From positions 434,001 to 498,000 of the forward strand of contig NZ_JABEPE010000001.1 in the NCBI RefSeq assembly GCF_026788005.1: a DNA stretch of 64,000 nt, in the 5' to 3' direction. Below the pieces are notes generated by a model. The model was not told the DNA's origin, did not search any database, and was given only the letters and a program-made list of their open reading frames with translations. The stretch comes from Alteromonas sp. a30. GTDB taxonomy: Bacteria; Pseudomonadota; Gammaproteobacteria; Enterobacterales; Alteromonadaceae. Every line of letters starts with the position of its first letter. The first letter of the stretch is position 1. A program made the translations under genes and the position numbers. This document shows positions 1 through 9,447 of the stretch, piece after piece.

Positions 1-2
1 TG

Positions 3-884
3 ATGTCGAAATACGGTTTATTAAGCATTGAATCATATGAACAGAAAAAGCAGCTAGCACTGAATTTAAATAAGCGAGATGTTGCTTACCCCACCGAGCC
101 TTTGTACTGTGTGGTCGACACGCAACGCAAAGTTGCACTGTGGTTTTTAAGTGAAGGTGATGCGCTTCCTGAAATCGATAAACGCTTGAACTTGCTGCCG
201 TTGAATCAACATTTTGATTTAAGTTTAAATCAACAAGGCGCGGTAAAAAGTATTTTATATGGCCTACCGGATTTATATCATTGGCAATTGCGTAATCACC
301 TGCCAATCATGGCTGATCTACCAAACAAATTAGGTTTACCCGTTCATTTATATGCCGAAAATCCCGCTTTAATCGACAACATCAAAGGACAGAAAACCGA
401 AACATGGGAAAGCTATTTCAATGCTTTTCAAACACAAAGTTCTGGATTATTTATCGGCTTTATTGGCCCTGATGAATTAGAGCAATTGCAAAAAGTATCT
501 CATTCCAGCAATCACATTTTCATAAGCCAATTGAATGCCAATAGTGCCGTAAGCGCTTTTTCAAATTTTGATATTCACGACTCCTATACGTTGAGTCATC
601 ATGAAGATATTGCCGCTACGACCTTGTATGAATTAGGTTGTAATGTAAAAGACAGCCTGCACAGTACAGGCCAAAAACTTCAAGGCGCAAATCGTCACTG
701 GTTAGTCACCAGTCAAAACGATAAGGTTTTAATTTTATATCAACAATTAAAAATAGAAGTCGATTCAAGTGGCAACTTCTATATCTATAATCTTGATGGT
801 TCGCCCAATAATGCTGCTGAATTAAATACAGGTTTATTAAGCCAGGCAATCAAATTGCTGAGTCGTTTTTCAGAATCCGAGTAA
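3..884 (+). CDS. Hypothetical protein, 293 aa
   Basis: I do not recognise this family. The predicted protein is soluble, with no signal peptide or membrane segment, and has no motif I can name. The window opens with TGATG, so the ATG shares its A with a possible TGA stop of a gene left of the window. That suggests translational coupling and supports this start, but the ribosome binding site lies outside. The coding bias looks like that of its neighbours. About 75 bases separate it from the downstream periplasmic binding protein, so it may or may not share that transcript. I am sure it is a real gene but have no basis for a function. Confidence 0.75.
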   Translation: MSKYGLLSIESYEQKKQLALNLNKRDVAYPTEPLYCVVDTQRKVALWFLSEGDALPEIDKRLNLLPLNQHFDLSLNQQGAVKSILYGLPDLYHWQLRNHLPIMADLPNKLGLPVHLYAENPALIDNIKGQKTETWESYFNAFQTQSSGLFIGFIGPDELEQLQKVSHSSNHIFISQLNANSAVSAFSNFDIHDSYTLSHHEDIAATTLYELGCNVKDSLHSTGQKLQGANRHWLVTSQNDKVLILYQQLKIEVDSSGNFYIYNLDGSPNNAAELNTGLLSQAIKLLSRFSESE

Positions 885-959
885 AAAAATGGCAAAAACA
901 TAATAAAAAGGGTAATCTTCTCGCCCGGTAGTTATTGGGAATTTTCGACACTCTTTTTT

Positions 960-1874
960 ATGCTCAGGCAAATCTATTTTTACATCGGATTCGTAATCGG
1001 CAGCTTGCTGAGTTTTAATGTCCTTGCAGGAAGTGGCATTGCAGTGGTTTATCCGAGTGTCCCCTCCCCCTTCAACGAAATTTTCAAAGAGATTATTTCT
1101 GGTGTGGAAGAAGCATACCAAGGCGAAGTTCAAACGCTTGAACTTGCTAAAAAGGATAATCCAGAAAAAGCCGTCGAGTGGATAAACACCGCCAATCCTG
1201 CTGCGGTCATCGCACTTGCATCACAAGGGTATCGTGTTGCAAAAGTAATTAACGGTACACGTCCTGTTTTAGTCAGCGCTTTACCCATTTCCCCAACAGG
1301 ATTATCGGGCATCAGTTTAGTCCCAGCCCCCTCTCAATTATTTAGCGCTTTAGAAGAGCTTGCCCCATCAGTAAAAAGCATCAATGTGGTATACAGTCAT
1401 AGAAGTGAGTGGATTATTCCGCTAGCACAAGCTGAAGCATCTCGGCGCGGTTATCAACTCAATGCGGTTAAAATCGGTACCGTTAAAGAAGCGCTTGAAG
1501 CTTATAATAAAATGCTTTCAACCTTTGATATTATTCGTGAAGCATTATGGATTCCACTTGACCCAATTTCCGGCAACGAGCAAGTCATTGTTCCAAATTT
1601 ATTAGAACGCTCTTGGGAACAAAATCTCATTTTATTTTCTAGCAAACCTGCCCACGTAAAACGAGGCGCACTGTTTTCGTTGTTCCCCAATCACATAAAG
1701 CTAGGTAAGTCACTTGTTACCATGCTGCAAGAAGAACAAAACTTGATCGACAATCCCATCATCAAACCCATGACAGATACTGAGCTTGCCGTCAATTTAC
1801 GAACCGCAGCGCATTTGGGCTTCGAGTACAAAAACCAACAGAAAAGTCAGTTTTATCTGACTTTTCCAGAGTAG
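960..1874 (+). CDS. Periplasmic ABC-type substrate-binding protein (ABC_sub_bind-like)
   Basis: The N-terminus is a signal peptide (hydrophobic residues 5-22, then an LAG-type cleavage region). It is followed by a two-lobed Rossmann-like fold resembling the ABC_sub_bind/YtrF-type family, with early IAVVYPSVPSPF and central INVVYSHRSEW strands. No permease or ATPase gene is adjacent. Instead the next gene, only 8 bases downstream, is a membrane histidine kinase, followed by a TonB-dependent receptor. In Alteromonadales this arrangement usually means that the binding protein acts as the periplasmic sensor partner of the kinase rather than as part of a transporter (inference). The ligand cannot be told from sequence. 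The Shine-Dalgarno sequence before the ATG is weak. Confidence 0.72.
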   Translation: MLRQIYFYIGFVIGSLLSFNVLAGSGIAVVYPSVPSPFNEIFKEIISGVEEAYQGEVQTLELAKKDNPEKAVEWINTANPAAVIALASQGYRVAKVINGTRPVLVSALPISPTGLSGISLVPAPSQLFSALEELAPSVKSINVVYSHRSEWIIPLAQAEASRRGYQLNAVKIGTVKEALEAYNKMLSTFDIIREALWIPLDPISGNEQVIVPNLLERSWEQNLILFSSKPAHVKRGALFSLFPNHIKLGKSLVTMLQEEQNLIDNPIIKPMTDTELAVNLRTAAHLGFEYKNQQKSQFYLTFPE

Positions 1875-1882
1875 CGTGCCTT

Positions 1883-3442
1883 ATGAATAATGTGAAAAGA
1901 CCCAAACTGCACCGCATGAACATCAAAAAGATGCACCTGAATGCAAGTATCCGCCGACGCTTGCTGAGCTACATCGTTGCAGGCGTTATTATTTTGCTTT
2001 TAACCTTTACTGTGGTGACAAGTTTGCTCACCACTAAGCAAACCTCAGCAAAATTAGTTAAAAACGCAAAGCAGGTAGCCAGCGCCTTGGCGCAACAATC
2101 CACGCTTGCCTTGTTAACCGCTAGCAGCATCAATGCTGAAAGTGCTATGGATCAGGTTCTGGAGTTCCCGGATGTTGATGGCGCAGGTTTAGTAGGCCGT
2201 GATGGAGAATTTTATGTCTGGCGCGGCCATGCTCAAGGAAACAACTATTTCTCGAAAATTTTATGGGAAAAAACCACTGAATTGACGCTGTTCGATGAAG
2301 ACGAAAACCATTGGTATATTGCCTCCGCTATTATTTTATATAACGCCGACATAGAAGATACTGGCGATACGGTTGATGAAAAACTCGGTTATGCAATTGT
2401 CAGTTTTAGTAAAAACAGTCTTTATGAAATTAATCGAGACATCATTCTCACAATTGCGATTACAGGAACAATTGCGTTAATTGGCTTGATCATTATTATC
2501 GGCAGCGCCATTAAAAATCAGCTCTCGCCGCTCAGAGCACTCACCGAAATAATGGTATATAACCACCAAACCGGCGAACACAACATTGCGGATGTACGTG
2601 GTCCGAGAGAAATCGAACAAATGGCAGATTCTTTTAATGCCATGATGAAAACACTCGATGAGCAAGACGAAAAGCTCCGACATCATAGAGATCAGCTAGA
2701 AGCGGAAGTAAAAATACGCACACGCGAATTAGTCGAAGCCCGTGATGCAGCGCTCTCTTCGAGTCGACACAAATCAGAGTTTCTCGCCAACATGACCCAT
2801 GAATTACGTACACCGATTCAATCAATTATCGGTTATGTTGATTTATCTCGAGAAGAAATTGAATCCGAAGGCTTATTTCATGTCTGTGAGGATTTAGACA
2901 AAATCACACGCAATGCTGAACGTTTATTGGGCATGATTAATTCCGTTTTGGATTTATCTAAAATTGAAGCGGGACGATTAGAATTAAATATTAATTCAGT
3001 GTATTTATTCGATTTAATTCGTAATGTGGAAGAAGCTACTGCGCCATTAATTCCAAGTAATAATAACCAATTCCAATTAGTGAATCATTGCAATAATCTT
3101 TTGTTAAGAATTGATAATGAAAAAATGTTGCAGGTATTGATTAATCTCATAAGTAACGCCTGTAAGTTCACACAAAATGGAAAAATCCAGCTTGAAATTA
3201 AAATTCAAGAAAACAGACTTATTTTTGCAGTTAGTGATACGGGTATTGGTATCGAGAAAGAAAAACAACAACAAATTTTTAAAAAGTTTATTCAAGTAGA
3301 CTCTAGTGAGAGCCGCCGCTTTGGTGGAACAGGGCTAGGTCTCGCAATTTCAAAGCAATTTTGTGAACTGATGAAAGCTGAAATTAGTGTCGCCAGTGAA
3401 TATGGTAAGGGAACGACGTTTACCGTGTCTTTACCGCTGTAG
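1883..3442 (+). CDS. Membrane sensor histidine kinase (HAMP-HisKA-HATPase)
   Basis: A 519-residue two-pass kinase. Transmembrane helix 1 is at about residues 28-52, a periplasmic sensor of roughly 135 residues follows, and helix 2 is at about 188-210. A HAMP segment and a coiled coil lead to a HisKA domain with phospho-acceptor His306 in FLANMTHELRTPI. The HATPase has N box NLISNACKF, G1 box DTGIGI and G2 box GGTGLGLAIS. There is no receiver domain and no response regulator next door, so the partner lies elsewhere. It starts 8 bases after the binding-protein gene and very likely receives its signal through that protein. An ATG at 1916 is an alternative start. Confidence 0.9.
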   Translation: MNNVKRPKLHRMNIKKMHLNASIRRRLLSYIVAGVIILLLTFTVVTSLLTTKQTSAKLVKNAKQVASALAQQSTLALLTASSINAESAMDQVLEFPDVDGAGLVGRDGEFYVWRGHAQGNNYFSKILWEKTTELTLFDEDENHWYIASAIILYNADIEDTGDTVDEKLGYAIVSFSKNSLYEINRDIILTIAITGTIALIGLIIIIGSAIKNQLSPLRALTEIMVYNHQTGEHNIADVRGPREIEQMADSFNAMMKTLDEQDEKLRHHRDQLEAEVKIRTRELVEARDAALSSSRHKSEFLANMTHELRTPIQSIIGYVDLSREEIESEGLFHVCEDLDKITRNAERLLGMINSVLDLSKIEAGRLELNINSVYLFDLIRNVEEATAPLIPSNNNQFQLVNHCNNLLLRIDNEKMLQVLINLISNACKFTQNGKIQLEIKIQENRLIFAVSDTGIGIEKEKQQQIFKKFIQVDSSESRRFGGTGLGLAISKQFCELMKAEISVASEYGKGTTFTVSLPL

Positions 3443-3719
3443 GTTTAAAAGAAAGCCACGGACTTGATAAGCATTTTTTTAAATTATTGCTATATTGAAT
3501 TGAATAATAAAAGAAAATAACGGTTATTTTTAAATAAGTCGCATATTTTAAGTAAATTAAGCTTAAGTTCTGATAATTAGAATAAAAGAACTTGAGTAAA
3601 ATCAGCAAAAGATTAGACTAAAAAGCTAATCTATTTGCTGCATTATTGAGCAGTATAAAAAAGAAGGGTTGAAGGCCCCATACGCTGCGTGTTGAATGGT
3701 GAAGCCAAAGGGAAACACT
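3443..3719. other. Intergenic region before the TonB-dependent receptor
   Basis: This 277-base AT-rich gap separates the kinase from the receptor. A 6-bp stem (GATTAG...CTAATC) lies around 3611-3631. A purine-rich ribosome binding site (AAAGGGAAA) lies at about 3707-3715, just before the receptor ATG at 3720. I see no cobalamin or TPP riboswitch core. The receptor promoter is probably here, giving it regulation separate from the sensor genes. Confidence 0.4.
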
Positions 3720-5867
3720 ATGAAAAAAAACAGACTCGTATACAGCGTGCTCGCTGCACTGAATTGTATGCCCTATACAATTCATGCTGAGAATTTAAGT
3801 CTGGATTATCAAGGTAATCTGGAAGACGAATTCATGGATTATTATGGTGGCGAAGAATTTGTTAGTATCGCAACTGGCTCACAAAAATCGGTCGCCAAAG
3901 CGCCAGCTGTCGCATCCGTAATTACCGCTGATCAAATTACCAAAATCGGTGCCACGAATTTAGATGAAATTCTTGAGTTAGTTCCCGGCCTACACGTTTC
4001 ACCCTCGACGGTTAGTCGCTTAGACCCTGTTTATTCAATTAGAAGTTTACAAACTGGGTTTAACCCTCAAGTATTGGTTTTGCTCAATGGCACTGAATTT
4101 AAAAACAGCTTTTCTGGCGGGCTTCCCTTTACTTTCCGTCTTCCCGCACAAAATATTGAACGCGTTGAAGTTATCCGAGGCCCCGGTTCAGCTCTTTACG
4201 GCGCAGATGCATTCTCGGGTGTTATTAATATTGTCACCAAAGATATACCAAATGACTCCCTTACGCTTGGCGCGAGAGTCGGTTCTTTCGAATCAAGGGA
4301 CTTCTGGCTGCAATTTGGCACACAATGGAATGACATCGAGTTCGACGTTTCCATAGAATCACAAAACTCCGATGGAGACCCAGATCGTATCGTAACAAGC
4401 GATCTCCAATCGACTATCGACAGTATTGTCGGCACAAATGCTTCCCTTGCACCCGGCCCCCTGCAAACAAACTACGACATTCTTGATATTCACGCTTCTG
4501 CAAAATGGCGAGACTTTAAATTAGAACATTGGATTTGGGAGCAAAATGATGGCGGCTTAGGCCCAGGCGGGGCTCAGGTACTAGACTTTACAGGGACCCA
4601 AAATGTCAATCTGTATCGTACTAAGCTAACCCATAAAACCAAGTTATCAAATAATGTGTTCTTAAGCTCGGACGTTTCATATCTTTCAGTCGACAGCGTC
4701 ACTTTCTTCACTTTATTCCCAGAAAACGCGCTGCTTCCCATTGATAGTAACGGGAACCTCAGCTTTGCCAATCCAGTCAATACGGTGTTATTTACCGATG
4801 GCTATCTAGGTAGCCCTCACAGTGATCACAAAGATACACGTATGGGTTTTTCTATCGATTACGATGGCATCCTGAACCATGAATTAAAATTTGGTTTCGG
4901 TTGGTTTAAACAGGAACTGGATACCAGCGAATTTAAAAATTTCGGTCCGGGTATCATGGATGGAACTGAGACAGTTGTTGGCCCAGAATTGACCGACATC
5001 AGTAACACGCCATATGTTTATGTACCTGATTCAGAAAGAACAAACCGACACCTTGTGGTTCAAGATGTCTGGCAGATTAGTAATGACTGGGAAGTGACCC
5101 TTGGCCTACGCTATGACGACTTTTCAGATTTTGGTAGCACCACAAATCCTAGGATGGCTGTGGTATGGGCTGCGGATCACGATCTAACCGTTAAAGCGCT
5201 TTATGGAAGCGCCTTTAGAGCGCCATCATTTAACGATCAATTTTTACAGAACAATCCGTCTGCTGTCGGTAATCCAAACCTTGTTCCTGAAGAAGTCGAC
5301 ACCTTCGAATTGGGTTTTAATTACCAAATTAACTTCAATACAAAATTGGCGCTTAACTTTTATTCATTTGAAGCTGACAAGTTAATTACCCGTGTTCCCA
5401 CTCCAAATTCCAGCTTACTGCTAACTCAAAATGGCTCGACCTTAGATGGTAAAGGGGTAGAGCTTGAATTAAATTGGTCTTACGAAAAATTCAATGTAGA
5501 TTTTAATTTCTCACATCAGGACACCAAAGACCCAAACAGCGACGACCAAATCCCCTTTGTTGCCACCAATATGGCTTACCTTGGCGCTTTCTTTGATGTG
5601 TCGGAGAAATTATCTGTCGGTATCACCAGCCATTGGATTTCAGGCCGTGAGCGAGCGAGTGATGATAACAGAGATGAAAGTGATGATTACTTTCTATCCA
5701 ACCTTTCTGTTAACTACATGATCAATAATCAGTTTAAAGCGAAAGTTATCGTTAAAAACCTATTAAATGACGATATTTATGAGCCAAGCAGCGGTACAAT
5801 AGAAGACGACTTTAGAATGCCAACGCGCAGCCTTTGGTTAGAAGTTGAATCTAAATTTACCTTTTAA
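3720..5867 (+). CDS. TonB-dependent outer-membrane receptor
   Basis: Outer-membrane active transporter of 715 residues. I chose the ATG at 3720 rather than 3696 because it gives a normal signal peptide (MKKNRLVYSVLAALNC, ending near HAEN) and follows a good ribosome binding site. The plug domain (about 45-165) contains VASVITADQITKIGATNLDEIL, LVLLNG and the signature VEVIRGPGSALYGADAFSGVINIVTK region. A 22-strand-type barrel follows, ending in an aromatic-terminated strand (SKFTF). The substrate is not evident; size and plug resemble siderophore/vitamin-type receptors more than SusC types. The two citrate-synthase-like genes begin only 19 bases downstream, so they are probably co-transcribed. 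Confidence 0.92.
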   Translation: MKKNRLVYSVLAALNCMPYTIHAENLSLDYQGNLEDEFMDYYGGEEFVSIATGSQKSVAKAPAVASVITADQITKIGATNLDEILELVPGLHVSPSTVSRLDPVYSIRSLQTGFNPQVLVLLNGTEFKNSFSGGLPFTFRLPAQNIERVEVIRGPGSALYGADAFSGVINIVTKDIPNDSLTLGARVGSFESRDFWLQFGTQWNDIEFDVSIESQNSDGDPDRIVTSDLQSTIDSIVGTNASLAPGPLQTNYDILDIHASAKWRDFKLEHWIWEQNDGGLGPGGAQVLDFTGTQNVNLYRTKLTHKTKLSNNVFLSSDVSYLSVDSVTFFTLFPENALLPIDSNGNLSFANPVNTVLFTDGYLGSPHSDHKDTRMGFSIDYDGILNHELKFGFGWFKQELDTSEFKNFGPGIMDGTETVVGPELTDISNTPYVYVPDSERTNRHLVVQDVWQISNDWEVTLGLRYDDFSDFGSTTNPRMAVVWAADHDLTVKALYGSAFRAPSFNDQFLQNNPSAVGNPNLVPEEVDTFELGFNYQINFNTKLALNFYSFEADKLITRVPTPNSSLLLTQNGSTLDGKGVELELNWSYEKFNVDFNFSHQDTKDPNSDDQIPFVATNMAYLGAFFDVSEKLSVGITSHWISGRERASDDNRDESDDYFLSNLSVNYMINNQFKAKVIVKNLLNDDIYEPSSGTIEDDFRMPTRSLWLEVESKFTF

Positions 5868-5886
5868 GTATGTTAATTAATGCTGT

Positions 5887-6657
5887 ATGACAAAAGATAA
5901 TTTATCTGGAAAAGTAACCACACAAATATGCTTAGAGATACCAGACAAAACCAACCCATTCATTTGCGCTGAACAATTTTTAGCGGGCTATAACACCCTC
6001 TCTTTAGCGACATCGTCGACTTTTGTTGATGTTTTATTGTTGCTCTTTAACTTGGAGCTTCCATCAGAAGCTGATCGTCACTTATTGGAAACGCTAATGA
6101 TCGGGTTAATCAACCCGGGCCCTCGACACCCTGCGACAAAAGCAGCAATGGCTTCTGGGCTTAGTAAAACCAATGCCGAACATATTCTTCCCATTGCAGC
6201 ATCCACTATCGGTGGAGAAAGAGGGGGAGCAAAAGAAGTGTTTTATGCTCACCACTTTATCAAAAATCATCTTGATGAAGATGTGCAAAATTTAGTCTGC
6301 ACCCGTCTTCATGATTCTGCTGAGCGATTTGCGCCGGGGTTTGGTACACATTATGGAAACCGCGACTCTTACATTGAATCACTTAGCTTGACCATTCAAA
6401 AACATTGTAAAACAGGCAAGCATTTTGATTGGGTTATGGCGCTAACCTCGTGCTTACATGAACAGAATTCAGGTTTGCTGGATGTAGGATTGGCGGCTGC
6501 AATATTTTGTGACCTCGGGATAAAAGACAGAGAAAGCATAGGTTTATATCAATTTATTCGTTTGCCCGGAATGCTAGCCCATGGCCTTGAACAAACCCGT
6601 CGCCCGGTATCTGACGTTCCCCTTTTAGAAGATGAAAACTATGTCTACACTCCATAA
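5887..6657 (+). CDS. Citrate-synthase-like protein, short (first of a pair)
   Basis: A 256-residue protein that resembles part of the citrate synthase/citryl-CoA lyase fold. ELPSEADRH matches the family's GELP segment, GGERGGAKE sits where GPLHGGANE is expected, and APGFGTHYGNRD sits where PGFGHRVY...DPR is expected. By eye the first catalytic histidine is replaced (HGGA to RGGA) and the second region is rearranged (GFGTH). Canonical citrate synthases are 370-430 residues, so this is short. It begins 19 bases after the receptor gene and overlaps the next gene, also citrate-synthase-like, by 17 bases with the start chosen here. The two may form a heteromer. Catalytic citrate synthesis is doubtful. 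Confidence 0.7.
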   Translation: MTKDNLSGKVTTQICLEIPDKTNPFICAEQFLAGYNTLSLATSSTFVDVLLLLFNLELPSEADRHLLETLMIGLINPGPRHPATKAAMASGLSKTNAEHILPIAASTIGGERGGAKEVFYAHHFIKNHLDEDVQNLVCTRLHDSAERFAPGFGTHYGNRDSYIESLSLTIQKHCKTGKHFDWVMALTSCLHEQNSGLLDVGLAAAIFCDLGIKDRESIGLYQFIRLPGMLAHGLEQTRRPVSDVPLLEDENYVYTP

Positions 6658-7522
6658 TACTGAGTCCCAAACGCCGCCAAGAGACGAGTTTGAATCCAGC
6701 GCTAAAGATGAGCAATGGCAACACTATCGAGGTCGAATAGAGTCAAAAACCGGAAAATGGATAGGCGGGGACGATGTCAATATCCGAGGCTATTCCCTCT
6801 TTAATGATTTATTCGCCAAAACATCCTATATGCAAATTCTGGTGCTCAATGCAACAGGCAGGTTAATCTCTAAGGAATTAGCTTGCTGGCTAGAAAACAA
6901 TTTCATGTGTATGAGTTACCCAGATTCTCGTATTTGGTGTAACCAAGTTGGCGCGCTACACGGCTCAATGAGAACTACCCCAACGGCTGCAACAGCGTCG
7001 GGAAGCTTAGCTGCGGATTCTCGTATTTATGGCGGTAGCCAAACCTCTCAAAGTGCAATGCGCTACCTTGCACACGCTTTTCAACGATACCAATCAGGCA
7101 CATCTATCGAAACACTGATAAACGATGCCCCAGTTCGGAATGGTAGACCTGCTATCATCGGTTTTGCTAGGCCAGTATTCCGTAACGATGAGCGAATTCA
7201 ACCGCATCGAGAAATGTCTGAAACGCTTGGTTTTGAAGAAGGCGAATACATGCAGTTTGCCAATGCTTTATCACACTACTTAGAAACCCATTACTCTATG
7301 GGAATTAACATTGGCGGTTACACGGCAGCATTTATGCTGGATCAGGGATTTAGCCCGAAGGAAGTCTATACCATTAAAAATATGTGTGTTGCCAGCGGTG
7401 TAACGGCCTGCTACACCGACTTCTTTGAAAAAGCTGAGCACAGCCACCTACCACAATATTGCACTGATGTGCGCTACACAGGCCCTTCTCCAAGGCCCGT
7501 ACCAACAAAAAACCGGAGTTAA
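6641..7522 (+). CDS. Citrate-synthase-like protein, degenerate (second of a pair)
   Basis: This is a second, distinct citrate-synthase-fold protein (293 residues from the ATG at 6641). AGAAG at 6627-6631 is well spaced for 6641; an in-frame ATG at 6632 is too close to it. Family landmarks are IRGYSLFNDLF (for the RGY-I-DL segment), SRIYGGSQTS, IIGFARPVFRNDERI (for GFGHRVY...DPR) and MGINIGGYTAAFML (for NVDFYSG). In the last two the catalytic His and Asp appear replaced by Ala and Gly. This is alignment by eye. The gene is coupled to the first by overlap, and its stop codon lies in a terminator stem. Confidence 0.66.
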   Translation: MSTLHNTESQTPPRDEFESSAKDEQWQHYRGRIESKTGKWIGGDDVNIRGYSLFNDLFAKTSYMQILVLNATGRLISKELACWLENNFMCMSYPDSRIWCNQVGALHGSMRTTPTAATASGSLAADSRIYGGSQTSQSAMRYLAHAFQRYQSGTSIETLINDAPVRNGRPAIIGFARPVFRNDERIQPHREMSETLGFEEGEYMQFANALSHYLETHYSMGINIGGYTAAFMLDQGFSPKEVYTIKNMCVASGVTACYTDFFEKAEHSHLPQYCTDVRYTGPSPRPVPTKNRS

Positions 7523-7538
7523 TATAAGCTCCGGTTTT
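7509..7538. terminator. Bidirectional intrinsic terminator
   Basis: A perfect 10-bp stem AAAACCGGAG / CTCCGGTTTT with a 10-base loop. A-rich sequence on one side and T-rich sequence on the other make it usable in both directions. It overlaps the stop codon (7520-7522) of the forward citrate-synthase-like gene and lies just beyond the stop of the reverse TPP enzyme gene. Confidence 0.85.
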
Positions 7539-7542
7539 CCCG

Positions 7543-9336
7543 TTATCCTCCAGGCGTCGCTGGCATAGCGGCCATTTCACCATTTACCGCCAGTCCTTTG
7601 ACCCTATCTCCCATCGGAGGAACTTCTTCTTTATCAATTCGTACATCAATCAGCGTAGGCGCAGTCTTAGTAAACAGACGATCAAAATCCACATTTTCAA
7701 GCTCGGCATTAGATGTCACAACAATCCCTTCAATCCCCATTGCTTCCGCCATTTTAGAAAAATCGACCTCACCCAATTCAAAGCCAATTTGCTCAGCACG
7801 ACCTAATCGCTGCCCATGCATGACCATGCCTAACACACTGTCATTCAGTACCATAAATACAACAGGTAACTTCAACTGCTTAGCCACTGTGATTTCCTGT
7901 GCGCTCATCAAATAACTGCCATCACCGGTAATACAAACGTGCGGCGCAATCCCTGAACTTCCCGCAGCAGAGCCTACTGTTGCCCCCACAGCCCAAGCCA
8001 TGGCGCCTAATCCCATTGCTAAGTGGTATTGTCCATCATGTTCTGGTCGCTGAAAATATTGAATTGACCAAGACCAAGCGTTGCCTGCATCAACAAATAC
8101 ACGAGTATTCTTGGGTAAAGCGCGACTTAAGAAAGTAAACAACCACTGTGGTTTTACTGGGCTTGACGTTTCAAAACATTTTGCTTCTTCAATCAGCGAC
8201 GTACAACAACCGTTAATATTACGCGGCCGAGCATTTTTACTACGCTTCGTATTCCACAATTTGCGAACTGTTAGCAATCTATCGTTAATGATCTGGAAGA
8301 TTGAGGGTAAATGCCCACACACATGCAATTTTGCCATATGGGAGCGAGAGAAGTGCTCTACTTTGGAATCAATATGCACCAACTTATCATTGAGTAATTT
8401 TTGGTTCCAACCTGATGTACCTAACTCGCCGAGTGCTGCACCAATAGCAACAACCAACTCAATATCTTGATTATCGGCTAACAATTCATTGGCGCTATCA
8501 TGACCCGAAAAGCCATACACACCTCGATACAAAGGATGCGTTTCGTCGACCCAGCGTTTACCCATGGGCCCGGTAATAATAGGAGCATTTAGTAATTCTG
8601 CAAATTGCATTATGCCCTCTGAAGCCCCTTTGCAACCGTCCCCCAAAAACAACACAACGTTGTCGACTTGCTTAAGAGCCATGACTAATTTTTCAATCGC
8701 GCCGTGATCTGTCAGGTTAAAACGGTTGTTCAATGAACCGTAGTCAATGGTAGAAGGTTTTGTGGCTGGTGTACGTAATACGTCTGATGGCACACTGATA
8801 TGCACCGGCCCAGCGGGTTCATTGCACGCCGCCATCACTGCGGAAATGAGTTTGGTTTCAAGTTGCTCATGATGACTGACTAATGTGCTGTACTTACAGC
8901 AATGTCTGAATATCGAGACAGTATCAATTGCGCTGCAAGAGGAGTCCTGCAAGGCTTTCTTACCAAATTTAGGTAGTGGTGTTTGGGCTGTGATAACCAG
9001 CATTGGAATGTTGTCCGCATAAGCAGATGCAACGCCCGTAATTAAATTGGTCGCCCCTGGACCTGTTGTCGCACAACACACCCCTATTTTATCAGTTTCT
9101 CTCGCATAACCGTCCGCCATAAACGCTGCGCCGGCCTCATGCCTTGCAACGACCGCTTTGGCTCCACCAAAACGTTCACTGATTGCTAATGCGTTATAGA
9201 GTGGTTCGATAGCCCCACCGGGAACACCAAACACACAATCGACCCCCATTTGATTAATGTAATCAACAATGAGATCGGCAAACGAAAATACATCCATGTC
9301 AACGTGTTCCTCCCCACCAGGACTCGCCATAGACAT
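7543..9336 (-). CDS. Acetolactate-synthase-like thiamine pyrophosphate enzyme
   Basis: A 597-residue ThDP-dependent enzyme of the acetolactate synthase/benzoylformate decarboxylase superfamily. The N-terminal PYR domain has GVPGGAIEPLYNAL and the catalytic-glutamate motif ARHEAGAAFMADGYAR. A central Rossmann domain follows. The C-terminal PP domain has the ThDP-Mg motif starting at GDGSYLMSAQEI and ending at the Asn in MVLNDS. No regulatory IlvN-type subunit is adjacent, which argues against the housekeeping biosynthetic enzyme. The true substrate is unknown. It converges on the citrate-synthase-like pair. An ATG at 9297 (MDVFSFADL) is an alternative start that would fit the family's usual N-terminus. 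Confidence 0.85.
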   Translation of the reverse strand: MSMASPGGEEHVDMDVFSFADLIVDYINQMGVDCVFGVPGGAIEPLYNALAISERFGGAKAVVARHEAGAAFMADGYARETDKIGVCCATTGPGATNLITGVASAYADNIPMLVITAQTPLPKFGKKALQDSSCSAIDTVSIFRHCCKYSTLVSHHEQLETKLISAVMAACNEPAGPVHISVPSDVLRTPATKPSTIDYGSLNNRFNLTDHGAIEKLVMALKQVDNVVLFLGDGCKGASEGIMQFAELLNAPIITGPMGKRWVDETHPLYRGVYGFSGHDSANELLADNQDIELVVAIGAALGELGTSGWNQKLLNDKLVHIDSKVEHFSRSHMAKLHVCGHLPSIFQIINDRLLTVRKLWNTKRSKNARPRNINGCCTSLIEEAKCFETSSPVKPQWLFTFLSRALPKNTRVFVDAGNAWSWSIQYFQRPEHDGQYHLAMGLGAMAWAVGATVGSAAGSSGIAPHVCITGDGSYLMSAQEITVAKQLKLPVVFMVLNDSVLGMVMHGQRLGRAEQIGFELGEVDFSKMAEAMGIEGIVVTSNAELENVDFDRLFTKTAPTLIDVRIDKEEVPPMGDRVKGLAVNGEMAAMPATPGG

Positions 9337-9447
9337 AAGATTACCGCCTTCAACAGTTTTTATTTTTTATCGGTGCAGTAATTTACACAAAGTAGAGCAA
9401 ATTGAACAGCAGGCACGAGATTTTACTGGATTATTCCTAATTTACTA

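Noticed and set aside
3443..3719. Cobalamin or other riboswitch before the TonB receptor
   Set aside because: No conserved B12-box or other riboswitch core is visible; only a short 6-bp hairpin.
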